Shown piece after piece: positions 43,448-52,085 of a DNA stretch of 64,000 bases; within the stretch, counting starts at the first letter, position 1, and each line of letters begins with the position of its first letter. The stretch is from Ferrimonas sp048263965 (GTDB taxonomy: Bacteria > Pseudomonadota > Gammaproteobacteria > Enterobacterales > Shewanellaceae): positions 1 to 64,000 of the forward strand of contig NZ_JBLXDO010000005.1 of the NCBI RefSeq assembly GCF_048263965.1, given 5' to 3'. The notes below the pieces were generated by a model. That model did no database searches. It was not told the origin of the DNA and saw only the letters and a list, made by a program, of their open reading frames with translations. The translations under genes and the position numbers were made by a program.

Positions 43448-44143
43448 ATGATGAACTCGAAATTAAAATCAATCTCCCTGTTGATCGGCAGTCTGCTGCT
43501 TGCCCCCGCGACCTTTGCAGAAAACGCGGCGTCAGCATTTACCAATGATGGTACCGCGGTTATTGGAGCAGCCGCTGTACGAGCCGCTATCACAGACGAA
43601 GAAGGCTTTACCAAGGTGCTGTCAACCGAGCTCAAAAACTCGGGCACCCCCAAGGACCTGGTAATTGGGCTCTCCTTCGAGACCAGCCTGTTCACCGAGA
43701 CCGTCGTCGCCAGTAAGAAAGGAACAAAAACGACCGCCACCGCCGATGCCACCATTGAGATGAAGGTCTATGTCGATGGCGTCCCTGCCGCACCGGGTAC
43801 CGTCGTGTTTGATAAGCGTACCCAGACCTTGTGGGCCAAACTTGGTGGGATTCTCGATTGCGATGATCTCAATACTGACGGCATCGTCTCGTTCGACGAA
43901 TGTACTCTGACGGAAGAAGAGATTGGACTGATACTCGATACCCGGTCAGCGCACACCTTCAACTTCCTCGCCTATAACATTGGCTCAGGAAGCCATACCA
44001 TCGAAGCCTTCGCCAAACTCAGTAAGGACGGTCAGGTGGTTGTCGAGAACCCCGACGATGGCTATGGAACCGCCAATGCCAGCGCCACCTTGGGTAAGGG
44101 AACTCTGAGTGTTTGGGAAGTGCATGGTTCAAACACAGACTAA
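43448..44143 (+). CDS. Exported EF-hand-containing protein of unknown function
   Basis: A 231-residue secreted protein: signal peptide (1-24, cleavage near TFA-EN), then a mainly beta-sheet-like protein. One EF-hand-type loop DDLNTDGIVSFDE lies near residue 140, flanked by two cysteines (DCDD and DECT) that could form a disulfide around the calcium site. I recognise no family. The middle and end (IEMKVYVDGVPAAPGTVVF, TFNFLAYNIGSGSHTIEAFAKL) read like an adhesin-type beta domain. Base use is more AT-rich upstream than in neighbours. Monocistronic. Confidence 0.65.
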   Translation: MMNSKLKSISLLIGSLLLAPATFAENAASAFTNDGTAVIGAAAVRAAITDEEGFTKVLSTELKNSGTPKDLVIGLSFETSLFTETVVASKKGTKTTATADATIEMKVYVDGVPAAPGTVVFDKRTQTLWAKLGGILDCDDLNTDGIVSFDECTLTEEEIGLILDTRSAHTFNFLAYNIGSGSHTIEAFAKLSKDGQVVVENPDDGYGTANASATLGKGTLSVWEVHGSNTD

Positions 44144-44206
44144 GAAATTACCACTTTAAATAAGGTTCTTGACTCGGAGTGACAAGGATGTCCCATTCAG
44201 GCCGCA

Positions 44207-44230
44207 AGGGGGCAATTAATGCTGCCCCCT
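44207..44230 (+). terminator. Hairpin after the EF-hand protein gene
   Basis: Eight-bp stem AGGGGGCA / TGCCCCCT with an eight-base loop. Only a weak A/T stretch follows. The remaining 44231-44490 bases are AT-rich with no gene seen. Confidence 0.5.
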
Positions 44231-44497
44231 ATCAATTAAACAAAGAGTTATGGCCAGAGCATGTATATTCCAAATAGTTTCCCCTCCTAATATCCAAGCC
44301 CTATCCAGCCTAAAAGCAAAGATCAAGAAAACAGCCAATTACCGAGTGGACTCATAAAGACAAGCTTATATTCAGCCATTCCTGAAATTTTATTCTCTAA
44401 CCAGCAACCTTATACAGTTGCCATCCTCTTTTAAGAAGTCCAAATATTTGACTTACATAACTAATATATAGTCATTTTTTCTTACCTCCAATGAGTA

Positions 44498-44520
44498 AAA
44501 GGCAGCAAAGCACTGCCTTT
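44498..44520 (-). terminator. Terminator of the thiamine operon
   Basis: Eight-bp stem AAAGGCAG / CTGCCTTT with loop CAAAGCA, followed on the minus strand by TTTTACTC, six bases after the thiH stop. Confidence 0.75.
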
Positions 44521-44525
44521 CTGTT

Positions 44526-45647
44526 TTATGCAGATAACCCATTAAACGCACGGTCCCAATCTTTCCAGACCGGCGTCAACCCGGCGCATACTATGGCGTC
44601 TGCCACCGTTTTGGGTGACCGGGCATCATCAATAGAAAACTGGGCCAGATCCTCGCTGGGGTCGGCATAGCCGCCGGGACGAGTGCTGGAACCGGCGCTC
44701 ATGTTGGTGGCGCCCAGGGTCATCACATTGTCTCTGAAATGTTCGGATTCCCGGGTTGACAGGGAAAGCTCCAGCTCCGGCCCAAACAGACGCAGGGCAC
44801 AGATCAGCTGCAGCAACTCCCGCTCCCCCATGGGGCTGACCGGCTCAACCCCACCGGTGCAGGGCCTCAGTCTTGGGAAGGAGACCGAGTAGCGGCTGCG
44901 CCAATAGCGCCGTTGCAGATACTCCAGATGCAGCGCCACCAAGGCCGCTTCCACCCGCCAGTTCGCCAGGCCGTAGAGGGCGCCGATGCCGATCTTGTCG
45001 ATGCCCGCCTCGCCCAGACGATCCGGCGTCTCCAACCGATAACGGAAATCCTGCTTGTTGCCGCGCAGGTGATGCTGGCCATAGGTGGGTCTGTGGTAAC
45101 TCTCCTGATAGACCATCACCGCATCCAGACCCAGGGCGCGAAGCTCGGCGTAGTCGGCGGCATCCAGGGGCTGCACCTCCATCATCACAGTGGAGAAGCG
45201 CGCCTTTATCCTTGGCAACACCCGCCGAAAATAGTCCATGCCCACCTTGGTTTCATGCTCACCGGTCACCAGCAAGATGGCATCGAACCCCATCGCCTTG
45301 ATGGCATCCAGCTCCCTGTCCAGCTCCTGCTCGGTCAGAGTATGGCGCTTAATGCGGTTGCTCATGGCAAACCCACAATAGTCACACTCATTGGCACAGA
45401 GGTTGGAGAGATAGAGAGGCACATACAGCCCCATGGTGTTGCCGAAGCGCTGTCGGGTCAGGGCCTGGGAACGCCCGGCCATCTGCTCCAGATAGGGGGC
45501 CGCCGCCGGCGAAATCAACGCCATGAAGCCCCGCCAATCCAGCTTAGGCGCCGCCAGGGCGCGCTTGACCTCGGTCTCTGTGATGGCGTTGATGCTCAGC
45601 GCCAGATGGTCCCAATCCTGCTGTTGCCACAACTCATAGAAGCTCAT
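44526..45647 (-). CDS. thiH: 2-iminoacetate synthase ThiH
   Basis: A 373-residue radical SAM enzyme that cleaves tyrosine to dehydroglycine for the thiazole ring. The CxxxCxxC cluster motif is CANECDYCGF near residue 83, and the YQESYHRPTYGQHH segment is typical. Length agrees with E. coli ThiH (377). Last gene of the thi operon, 3 bases after thiG. Anaerobic-type thiazole synthesis (ThiH instead of ThiO) is thus encoded. Confidence 0.97.
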   Translation of the reverse strand: MSFYELWQQQDWDHLALSINAITETEVKRALAAPKLDWRGFMALISPAAAPYLEQMAGRSQALTRQRFGNTMGLYVPLYLSNLCANECDYCGFAMSNRIKRHTLTEQELDRELDAIKAMGFDAILLVTGEHETKVGMDYFRRVLPRIKARFSTVMMEVQPLDAADYAELRALGLDAVMVYQESYHRPTYGQHHLRGNKQDFRYRLETPDRLGEAGIDKIGIGALYGLANWRVEAALVALHLEYLQRRYWRSRYSVSFPRLRPCTGGVEPVSPMGERELLQLICALRLFGPELELSLSTRESEHFRDNVMTLGATNMSAGSSTRPGGYADPSEDLAQFSIDDARSPKTVADAIVCAGLTPVWKDWDRAFNGLSA

Positions 45648-45650
45648 GGC

Positions 45651-46412
45651 CTACCCCAGAAATCCGGTTAAGGGACTCGACGCATTGGCCTGGGTGGAGA
45701 TCTGCCCCAAGCCGGCCTCATAGGCACTGCGACCGCAGTTGACCGCCTGGCGGAAAGCCTGGGCCATGGCCACAGGATCGCCTGCCACCGCAATGGCGGT
45801 ATTCACCAGCACGGCGTCGGCGCCGAGCTCCATCGCTTCACAGGCGTGGGAGGGCGCACCGATCCCCGCATCCACCACCACAGGCACCGATGCCTGTTCG
45901 ATGATGATCTGCAGAAACTCCCGGGTTTTGAGCCCCTGATTGGAGCCGATGGGCGCCCCCAGGGGCATTACGGCGGCACAGCCCGCCTCCTCCAGCCGCT
46001 TACACAGCACAGGATCCGCATGACAATAAGGCAGCACCACAAAGCCCTCTGCACACAGCTGCTCGGCGGCTTTAAGGGTCTCGATGGGATCCGGCAGCAG
46101 GTAGCGGGGATCCGGGTGGATCTCCAGTTTCAGCCAACGGGTTCCCAGGGCTTCCCGGGCCAGGTGAGCCGCATACACCGCCTCCTCGGCACTCTTGGCG
46201 CCGGAGGTGTTGGGCAGCAGATTGACCCCCAGCTCCCGAATGGGGCCGTAGATGTCCCCCTGGTTGCCGGAAAGATCCACCCGCTTCAGCGCCAGAGTCA
46301 CCAGTTGCGAGCCGCTGGCCTCCAGTGCCTGGATCATCAGGTCATTGGAGGCAAACTTACCGGTTCCGCTGAACAGGCGGGAATCAAAGGTTTTATCGGC
46401 AATGGTGAGCAT
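45651..46412 (-). CDS. thiG: Thiazole synthase ThiG
   Basis: A 253-residue enzyme building thiazole phosphate from DXP, dehydroglycine and ThiS thiocarboxylate. Signatures are LFSGTGKFAS at the start, LKLEIHPDPRYLLPDPIETLKAAE, and the catalytic-barrel end VDAGIGAPSHACEAMELGADAVLVNTAIA. It lies two bases after thiS and is full length. Confidence 0.97.
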   Translation of the reverse strand: MLTIADKTFDSRLFSGTGKFASNDLMIQALEASGSQLVTLALKRVDLSGNQGDIYGPIRELGVNLLPNTSGAKSAEEAVYAAHLAREALGTRWLKLEIHPDPRYLLPDPIETLKAAEQLCAEGFVVLPYCHADPVLCKRLEEAGCAAVMPLGAPIGSNQGLKTREFLQIIIEQASVPVVVDAGIGAPSHACEAMELGADAVLVNTAIAVAGDPVAMAQAFRQAVNCGRSAYEAGLGQISTQANASSPLTGFLG

Positions 46413-46414
46413 AA

Positions 46415-46612
46415 TCAGCCTCCGGCAATAACACTAAACAGATCGATGGTGTCCCCATCATTCAGGGGGGTTTGAGGCCATTGGCCTCTGGGCACTATGG
46501 TGCCGTTGAGCGCCAGCGCCAGCGCGCCGCCCTGCTGCTCCAACTCTTCCAGCAACTGAGACAGGTGGGTACTGGCCACCTGGCGATTCTCGCCATTAAT
46601 GATCAGATTCAT
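46415..46612 (-). CDS. thiS: Sulfur carrier protein ThiS
   Basis: A 65-residue ubiquitin-like carrier ending in the essential GG (FSVIAGG), to be adenylated by ThiF and thiocarboxylated. The ATG at 46612 is chosen over one four codons upstream because GGAG lies six bases before it. It overlaps the end of thiF by 17 bases. Confidence 0.94.
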   Translation of the reverse strand: MNLIINGENRQVASTHLSQLLEELEQQGGALALALNGTIVPRGQWPQTPLNDGDTIDLFSVIAGG

Positions 46613-47351
46613 GATGCTCTCCACACAGGGGACAATCTGGATTGGGCGCCAGAGTAAACTGGCTCCATCGGAAGCTGCGGCCGTCGAAGCGGTACAGCTG
46701 GTCAGGCGCCACCGCTTCCCCCAAAAGCCACTTGAGGGCCATTGCCGCTTGAAGGGACCCTATGGCGGACACCACAGGCGGCGCCACACCGGCCTCGCTG
46801 CAGCCCTGAGGGTGTGCGTCCTCTTCGGCCGGACAGAAGCAGGCAAAACAGGGGCCCTGGGGCAGCACCCATTGCAACTGACCCTGCCAGCCAATGGCCG
46901 CGGCACTGATGAGCGCAGTGTGGTGACGGACACAGGCGGCGTTGATCCGGTGGCGGCTATCGAGGTTGTCGGTACAGTCGAGCACCAGATCCACCTCGGG
47001 AAGCAGAGTCTCCAACACCCGCTCATCGGCCATCTGGGCAAAGGCCTCTACCCGGATATCCGGGTTCAGCCCCAGTGCCCAGCGCCGTGCCAGCTGCACC
47101 TTGGACTGCCCCACCTCAGAGGCTTGGTAGATCCACTGCCGGTGCAGGTTGCTCAGGGAGACATTGTCGGCTTCCACCAGCAACAGTCGGCCAACGCCGC
47201 TCCCTGCCAGATTGGCCAGGGCTGGTACACCCAGGCCACCGAGGCCGATGATCGCCACACTCTTTTGCGCCAACTGGCTCTGACCTCTTTCGCCCCAGCC
47301 TGGCATCAATATCTGCCGGCCATATCTGAGAAACGCTTTATCAGCCAACAT
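46596..47351 (-). CDS. thiF: ThiS adenylyltransferase ThiF
   Basis: A 251-residue E1-like enzyme activating the ThiS C-terminus. RYGRQILMPGWGERGQ at the start, nucleotide motif IIGLGGLGVPALANLAGSGVG, and zinc-binding CFACFCP with a second CPLC pair at the end are present. The ATG at 47351 has GGGAGG upstream and gives the E. coli length; the ORF is open 11 codons earlier. Overlaps thiDE and thiS. Confidence 0.96.
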   Translation of the reverse strand: MLADKAFLRYGRQILMPGWGERGQSQLAQKSVAIIGLGGLGVPALANLAGSGVGRLLLVEADNVSLSNLHRQWIYQASEVGQSKVQLARRWALGLNPDIRVEAFAQMADERVLETLLPEVDLVLDCTDNLDSRHRINAACVRHHTALISAAAIGWQGQLQWVLPQGPCFACFCPAEEDAHPQGCSEAGVAPPVVSAIGSLQAAMALKWLLGEAVAPDQLYRFDGRSFRWSQFTLAPNPDCPLCGEHHESDH

Positions 47352-48882
47352 AACTGGCCTCCCTGGCCTGATGGCCAGACTCATAGGCGGACCACAGCTG
47401 CTCCAGCGAGCGGGTCAGATCCGCCGCCTGAGTCACGGCGCGCACCACGGCGATGCTGCCCACGCCGGTCGCGGCGACCTGGGGCGCACGCTGTTGGTCG
47501 ATGCCGCCGATGGCCACCGTGGGCCAGCGACCCGCCAACAGCTTGTGATACCGTTCCAAGCGCTCAAGCCCCTGAGGCTGGGAGGGCATATCCTTGGTGG
47601 TGGTGGGAAAGATGTGTCCCAGGGCGATGTAGCTGGGGTGCAGGGCTGCCGCCCGCATGATCTCAAAGTAGCCGTGGGTGGAGAGCCCCAGACGCAGTCC
47701 CGCGTCGGCGATGGCGCCCAGATCGGCCTCCACCATATCCTCCTGACCGAGATGAACCCCATAGGCCCCATGCTTGACCGCCAGTTGCCAGTAGTCATTG
47801 ATGAACAGCCGGGCGCCACAGCGTCGCCCCATGGCTGCGGCCCTGGCCACCAGAGGTTCGGCTTCCTCTGGGGAAAGACCCTTTATCCTCAGTTGCAAAG
47901 TTCTGACTCCCTGTGCCAACAGCCTCTCCAGCCATTCAAGGGAGTCCACCACCGGATAGAGCCCGAGCTCCCGGGTATCGCAGGGTTCAAAGGGCACTAT
48001 GGGCTCGCCATAGGGCCCGCTGAAACCGAATACCTGCTCCATGACACTGCCCGCCAGGGGCACGCAGGGAAAAGCATCGAACCCCTGCGGCCAACCGGTT
48101 CTGGCCAGGGGACCCGGCCCCTGGCCCAGTTGTTGGCTCTGCTGCAACCCACAATGCAGATAGGCCCGGGTCAGTACCAGAGCATCCTCCATCTCATAGC
48201 CCCGGGCCAGGAACGCCGCCAGTGCCGATGACAGGGTACAGCCACTGCCATGGGTGTTGTGAGTATCGATGCGGGAACCATCGAGAAGGAAGTGCTGACG
48301 TTCACTCAGATAGAGGTCGACGCAGCGTCCGGCAATCTGATCAAAATGCCCCCCTTTGGCCAGGACTGCTTTGGCGCCCCGTGCCAACAGCGCTTTCGAC
48401 GCCCTGGTCACGTCCATTGCTTGCTGGATGGGCTGACCGGTTAACGCCGCCAGCTCATCGCCATTGGGGGTGACCAGTGCCACCAAAGGCAACAGGGGAT
48501 CAAACCTGGGCTCGGCGCCGTCACAACCGGAAAGACGGTCCCCGGAGGAGGCCACCAGTACGGGATCCAGTATCACCGGAACACGGGTCTGCTTCTCCTT
48601 CAGCCACCTGGCCAGCAGTTGGATCTGTGCGTCATCCGCCAGCAGCCCCACCTTGATCGCCACCGGCGGCAGATCTCGCCACAGGGTGTCGAGTTGGGCA
48701 AGAAACACCGAATCACTGACCCGCTCCACGGCAGTTACCTCCACCGAACTCTGGGCGGTGACGCTGGTTACCACAGAGCAACCGTGGCAATCCAGATCGG
48801 CGAATGTGTGAAGATCCGCTTGCAGGCCTGCGCCACCGCCAGAGTCTGAGCCGGCGATGGTCCAGACGATGGGCTTGCTCAT
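47341..48882 (-). CDS. thiDE: Fused HMP(-P) kinase / thiamine phosphate synthase (ThiD-ThiE)
   Basis: A 513-residue bifunctional protein. Residues 1-270 are ThiD (TIAGSDSGGGAGLQADLHTF at the start, GVLLADDAQIQ-type middle, HGSGCTLSSALAAFLARG). Residues about 305-500 are ThiE (LQLRIKGLSPEEAEPL, INDYWQLAVKHGAYGVHLGQEDM, AIGGIDQQRAPQVAATGVGSIAVV). It phosphorylates HMP-P and couples HMP-PP to thiazole phosphate. The fusion removes a gene boundary within the operon, a form found in several gammaproteobacteria. ATG 48882 shares a base with the thiC stop (TGATG). Confidence 0.95.
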   Translation of the reverse strand: MSKPIVWTIAGSDSGGGAGLQADLHTFADLDCHGCSVVTSVTAQSSVEVTAVERVSDSVFLAQLDTLWRDLPPVAIKVGLLADDAQIQLLARWLKEKQTRVPVILDPVLVASSGDRLSGCDGAEPRFDPLLPLVALVTPNGDELAALTGQPIQQAMDVTRASKALLARGAKAVLAKGGHFDQIAGRCVDLYLSERQHFLLDGSRIDTHNTHGSGCTLSSALAAFLARGYEMEDALVLTRAYLHCGLQQSQQLGQGPGPLARTGWPQGFDAFPCVPLAGSVMEQVFGFSGPYGEPIVPFEPCDTRELGLYPVVDSLEWLERLLAQGVRTLQLRIKGLSPEEAEPLVARAAAMGRRCGARLFINDYWQLAVKHGAYGVHLGQEDMVEADLGAIADAGLRLGLSTHGYFEIMRAAALHPSYIALGHIFPTTTKDMPSQPQGLERLERYHKLLAGRWPTVAIGGIDQQRAPQVAATGVGSIAVVRAVTQAADLTRSLEQLWSAYESGHQAREASYVG

Positions 48883-50816
48883 CACTGGCTCTCCCCTTCC
48901 ACGGCGTGGTAGAGCTCCCCGCCCTGCTCTCTAAATGCCTTGGACTGAGCGGCCATGCCCGCTTCGATGCTCTCCTGCACCTGGACCACCTGAGTGTCTC
49001 CCGATACGGATTCAGGGTGGGCGGCGGCATAGTCACGCACCTCCTGGGTGATCTTCATGGAACAGAATTTGGGGCCGCACATGGAGCAGAAGTGGGCCAC
49101 CTTGGCCGACTCCTGAGGCAGGGAAGCATCGTGATAGGCCCGGGCGGTGTCAGGGTCCAGGGAGAGGTTGAACTGATCTTCCCAACGGAACTCGAACCTG
49201 GCCAGAGACAGGGCGTTGTCGCGAATTTGCGCCCCGGGATGACCTTTGGCGATGTCAGCGGCGTGGGCGGCGATCTTATAGGCGATCAGGCCCTGTTTCA
49301 CGTCCTCTTTGTCCGGCAGACCCAGATGCTCCTTGGGGGTGACGTAGCAGAGCATGGCGCAGCCATACCAGCCGATCATCGCCGCACCGATGCCCGAAGT
49401 GAAATGATCGTAGCCAGGAGCGATGTCGGTGATCTGGGGACCCAAGGTGTAGAACGGCGCTTCGAAACACTCCTCCAACTGTTTCTCCATGTTCACCTTC
49501 ACCAGGTGCATGGGCACATGACCCGGACCTTCGATGATGGTCTGAACGTCGTGTTTCCAGGCCACCTTGGTCAGCTCACCCAGGGTCTGAAGCTCGGCAA
49601 ACTGAGCCCGGTCGTTGGCGTCGGCGATGGAGCCAGGACGCATGCCATCGCCAAGGGAGAGGGCCACGTCGTAGCGGGCGCAGATCTCACAGATCTCCTC
49701 AAAATGGGTGTAGAGGAAACTCTCTCTGTGATGAGCCAGACACCACTTGGCCATGATGGAGCCGCCGCGGCTGACGATGCCGGTCACCCGCTCTGCGGTC
49801 ATGGGCACGTAACGCAGCAACACACCGGCATGAATGGTGAAGTAGTCCACCCCCTGCTCCGCCTGTTCAATCAGGGTATCGCGGAAGATGGGCCAGGTCA
49901 GATCTTCGGCGATGCCATTGACCTTCTCCAGAGCCTGATAGATGGGCACTGTGCCAATGGGCACCGGACTGTTGCGGATGATCCACTCCCGGGTTTCATG
50001 AATATGACGGCCAGTAGAGAGGTCCATCACCGTATCAGCGCCCCAGCGGCAGCTCCACACCAGTTTCTCCACCTCCTCTTCGATGGAGGAGCTGACCGAG
50101 GAGTTGCCGATGTTGGCATTCACCTTCACCAGAAAATTGCGACCGATGATCATCGGCTCCGCTTCAGGGTGGTTGATGTTGGCGGGGATGATGGCCCGGC
50201 CGGCGGCCACTTCACCGCGAACAAACTCCGGCGTAATGGACTCTGGCAGGTTGGCGCCGAAACTTTGCCCCGGGTGGGCACGGGCCAGGATCTCGTTGCG
50301 GATCCGCTCCCGCCCCAGGTTTTCGCGAATGGCCACATACTCCATCTCAGGGGTGATGATCCCCTGACGGGCATAGTGCAGCTGGGAAACATTCCTGCCG
50401 TCGCGGGCACGGCGGGGCTTGGGCAGATGCTCAAACCTCAGGTGATCGAACCCCTCATCCGCCAGCCGCTGCTGGGTGTAATCTGAGCTGGCACCGACCA
50501 GCTCTTCGGTGTCCTCTCGCTCGAGAATCCACTGGCGGCGCAGAGGCGGCAACCCCTTGCGCACGTCCAGTTCAGACCCCGGATCGCTGTAGGCGCCGGC
50601 GGTGTCATAGACGGGGATGGAGTCGTTGTCTCGACTAATGGGATTATCGCGGTCGCCGCCGATCACCGACGGACTCAGATGGATCTGGCGCATGCCCACG
50701 CGAATGTCGTTGCGGCTGCCGCTTAGGTAAAGTTTTTCTGAGTTGGGAAAAAGATGGCCCTTTAGGGCATCAAGGTAGGCCTGGGCCTGTTCTCTGTTGT
50801 GGCGTCTGGTCGACAT
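48882..50816 (-). CDS. thiC: Phosphomethylpyrimidine synthase ThiC
   Basis: A 644-residue radical SAM enzyme making HMP-P from AIR. Conserved blocks include NREFLVKVNANIGNS-type text near residue 230, YFTIHAGVLLRYVP, EGPGHVPMHLV and the C-terminal iron-sulfur motif CSMCGPKFCSM. The ATG at 50816 has AGGAG seven bases upstream; the ORF is open 21 codons earlier. First gene of the thi operon, behind a TPP riboswitch. Confidence 0.98.
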   Translation of the reverse strand: MSTRRHNREQAQAYLDALKGHLFPNSEKLYLSGSRNDIRVGMRQIHLSPSVIGGDRDNPISRDNDSIPVYDTAGAYSDPGSELDVRKGLPPLRRQWILEREDTEELVGASSDYTQQRLADEGFDHLRFEHLPKPRRARDGRNVSQLHYARQGIITPEMEYVAIRENLGRERIRNEILARAHPGQSFGANLPESITPEFVRGEVAAGRAIIPANINHPEAEPMIIGRNFLVKVNANIGNSSVSSSIEEEVEKLVWSCRWGADTVMDLSTGRHIHETREWIIRNSPVPIGTVPIYQALEKVNGIAEDLTWPIFRDTLIEQAEQGVDYFTIHAGVLLRYVPMTAERVTGIVSRGGSIMAKWCLAHHRESFLYTHFEEICEICARYDVALSLGDGMRPGSIADANDRAQFAELQTLGELTKVAWKHDVQTIIEGPGHVPMHLVKVNMEKQLEECFEAPFYTLGPQITDIAPGYDHFTSGIGAAMIGWYGCAMLCYVTPKEHLGLPDKEDVKQGLIAYKIAAHAADIAKGHPGAQIRDNALSLARFEFRWEDQFNLSLDPDTARAYHDASLPQESAKVAHFCSMCGPKFCSMKITQEVRDYAAAHPESVSGDTQVVQVQESIEAGMAAQSKAFREQGGELYHAVEGESQ

Positions 50817-50936
50817 CAGCAATCTCCTGTTGGAATAAGGGGAAATTGCTTGTCGGACGGGTTCCTGAAAATAAGGCAACCTGAGCGGGGCGATCCAGGA
50901 TCACTTGTAAGGGGGATCACTCCCTTCAGGCTGTTG

Positions 50937-51020
50937 CTTGTTTTCCTACGCAGGTTCTAACCTGTTCAGGTTCCACGGATTCCGCAATGCGGTCTCAGCC
51001 CGAAGGCACTCCGACAAGAC
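50937..51020 (-). promoter_or_regulatory. TPP riboswitch (thi box)
   Basis: On the minus strand the sequence shows the TPP aptamer order: GGAGTGCC (51005-51012), CTGAGA, an internal stem, ATCCGTGGAACCTGA and the closing TTAGAACCTGCGTAGG. It lies about 120 bases upstream of thiC and should repress the operon when thiamine pyrophosphate is bound. An obvious terminator stem was not seen; control may be at translation. Confidence 0.92.
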
Positions 51021-51026
51021 CGGGCC

Positions 51027-51055
51027 AGTATAGGTAGGAAAATTACAGGAAACAA
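51027..51055 (-). promoter_or_regulatory. Promoter of the thiamine operon
   Basis: On the minus strand -35 TTGTTT (51055-51050), a 17-base spacer and -10 TATACT (51032-51027), placing the transcription start directly at the beginning of the riboswitch. Confidence 0.65.
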
Positions 51056-51181
51056 GGGCAGGTTGTGGTGAAACTGTCCCGAGGCGGGCGGAGACAATGA
51101 CTCGACTCAACACGCCCTATACTTGAGTGTCCGGCGGCAAAGCCTTATCCTGTGCGCCCTGCAGTACGGAGTGACATCACA

Positions 51182-51838
51182 TTGAATCCTCTTCTAGAAC
51201 GCGAAGTTTTCCTGTTCGACCTGGACAACACCCTCTACCATCCTGACGCCGGAATCCTGGATCAGGTTGGCGCCCGAATGAAGCACTATGTGGCCGACAA
51301 ACTGGCTCTCAGTCCAGAACAAGCCACCGAACTGTGCTTCGGTTACTACCACAGATATGGCGGCACCCTTCGCGGGCTTCAGCAACATCACCCGGAAGTG
51401 GATATCGATGATTTCAGTGTCTACGCCCATGATGTGGACACCAGCAAGCTGACTCGCCAGGAGGAACTGGCCGAGCTGCTGCTGGCCCTTCCGCAAAAGT
51501 GTTACATCTTTACCAACGCCGCCCGCCCCTACGCTGAGCGCCTGTTGAACAAGATGGGCCTGAGCCACTGCTTTGACGGCATGTTCTCTGTGGAAGAGAC
51601 CGATTTTAAGATGAAGCCGGATCCCTTCGCCTATGAGAGAATCTGCGAAAAGTATGGATTTAGAGGCGAACAGGCGGTGATGTTCGACGATCAGCCGGCG
51701 AACCTGGATACTGCACGAAACATGGGAATCCGCACTGTGCTGGTAAACCGCCCGGACATCAGAGAACACAGCGCCTGCTACGCGACCTCCTCCCTGCCCC
51801 ACTTCATCCGCAAACTGAACCAGTACCGGCAGCAGTAA
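51182..51838 (+). CDS. HAD-family pyrimidine 5'-nucleotidase-like protein
   Basis: A 218-residue HAD hydrolase of the pyrimidine 5'-nucleotidase (Sdt1-like) group. The four HAD motifs are FDLDNTLYHPD (near residue 12), FTNAARPYA, the lysine of KMKPDP and VMFDDQPANL. The start is uncertain: no ATG precedes motif 1; TTG 51182 with GGAG upstream is chosen, GTG 51152 is the alternative. It stands alone, downstream of and divergent from the thi operon. Confidence 0.8.
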   Translation: MNPLLEREVFLFDLDNTLYHPDAGILDQVGARMKHYVADKLALSPEQATELCFGYYHRYGGTLRGLQQHHPEVDIDDFSVYAHDVDTSKLTRQEELAELLLALPQKCYIFTNAARPYAERLLNKMGLSHCFDGMFSVEETDFKMKPDPFAYERICEKYGFRGEQAVMFDDQPANLDTARNMGIRTVLVNRPDIREHSACYATSSLPHFIRKLNQYRQQ

Positions 51839-52085
51839 TATTTCAGCAGAATCCCCTTCACGTCAGGTCTCACTTGAAATTTCAGACCACCCAGGCGTAA
51901 CATTGCATTAACATGCCGGTTGGCATGATTATCCGGGTGCCCAAGGGACGGGCGCCTTTCACGAGCCTGTTGACCGGCGCCGGGCGTGTAGCATCACCGC
52001 GACCTCGGCGGTCGGGTTTGAAAGAGTGCCACTCAACAGGAACAATGACTGGGCCAGCCCCTCTTCATGGATAAAGGATGTCATA

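Noticed and set aside
48804..50486. 560-codon open frame antisense to thiC
   Set aside because: Mirror of thiC codon use; no ribosome site or recognisable motif.
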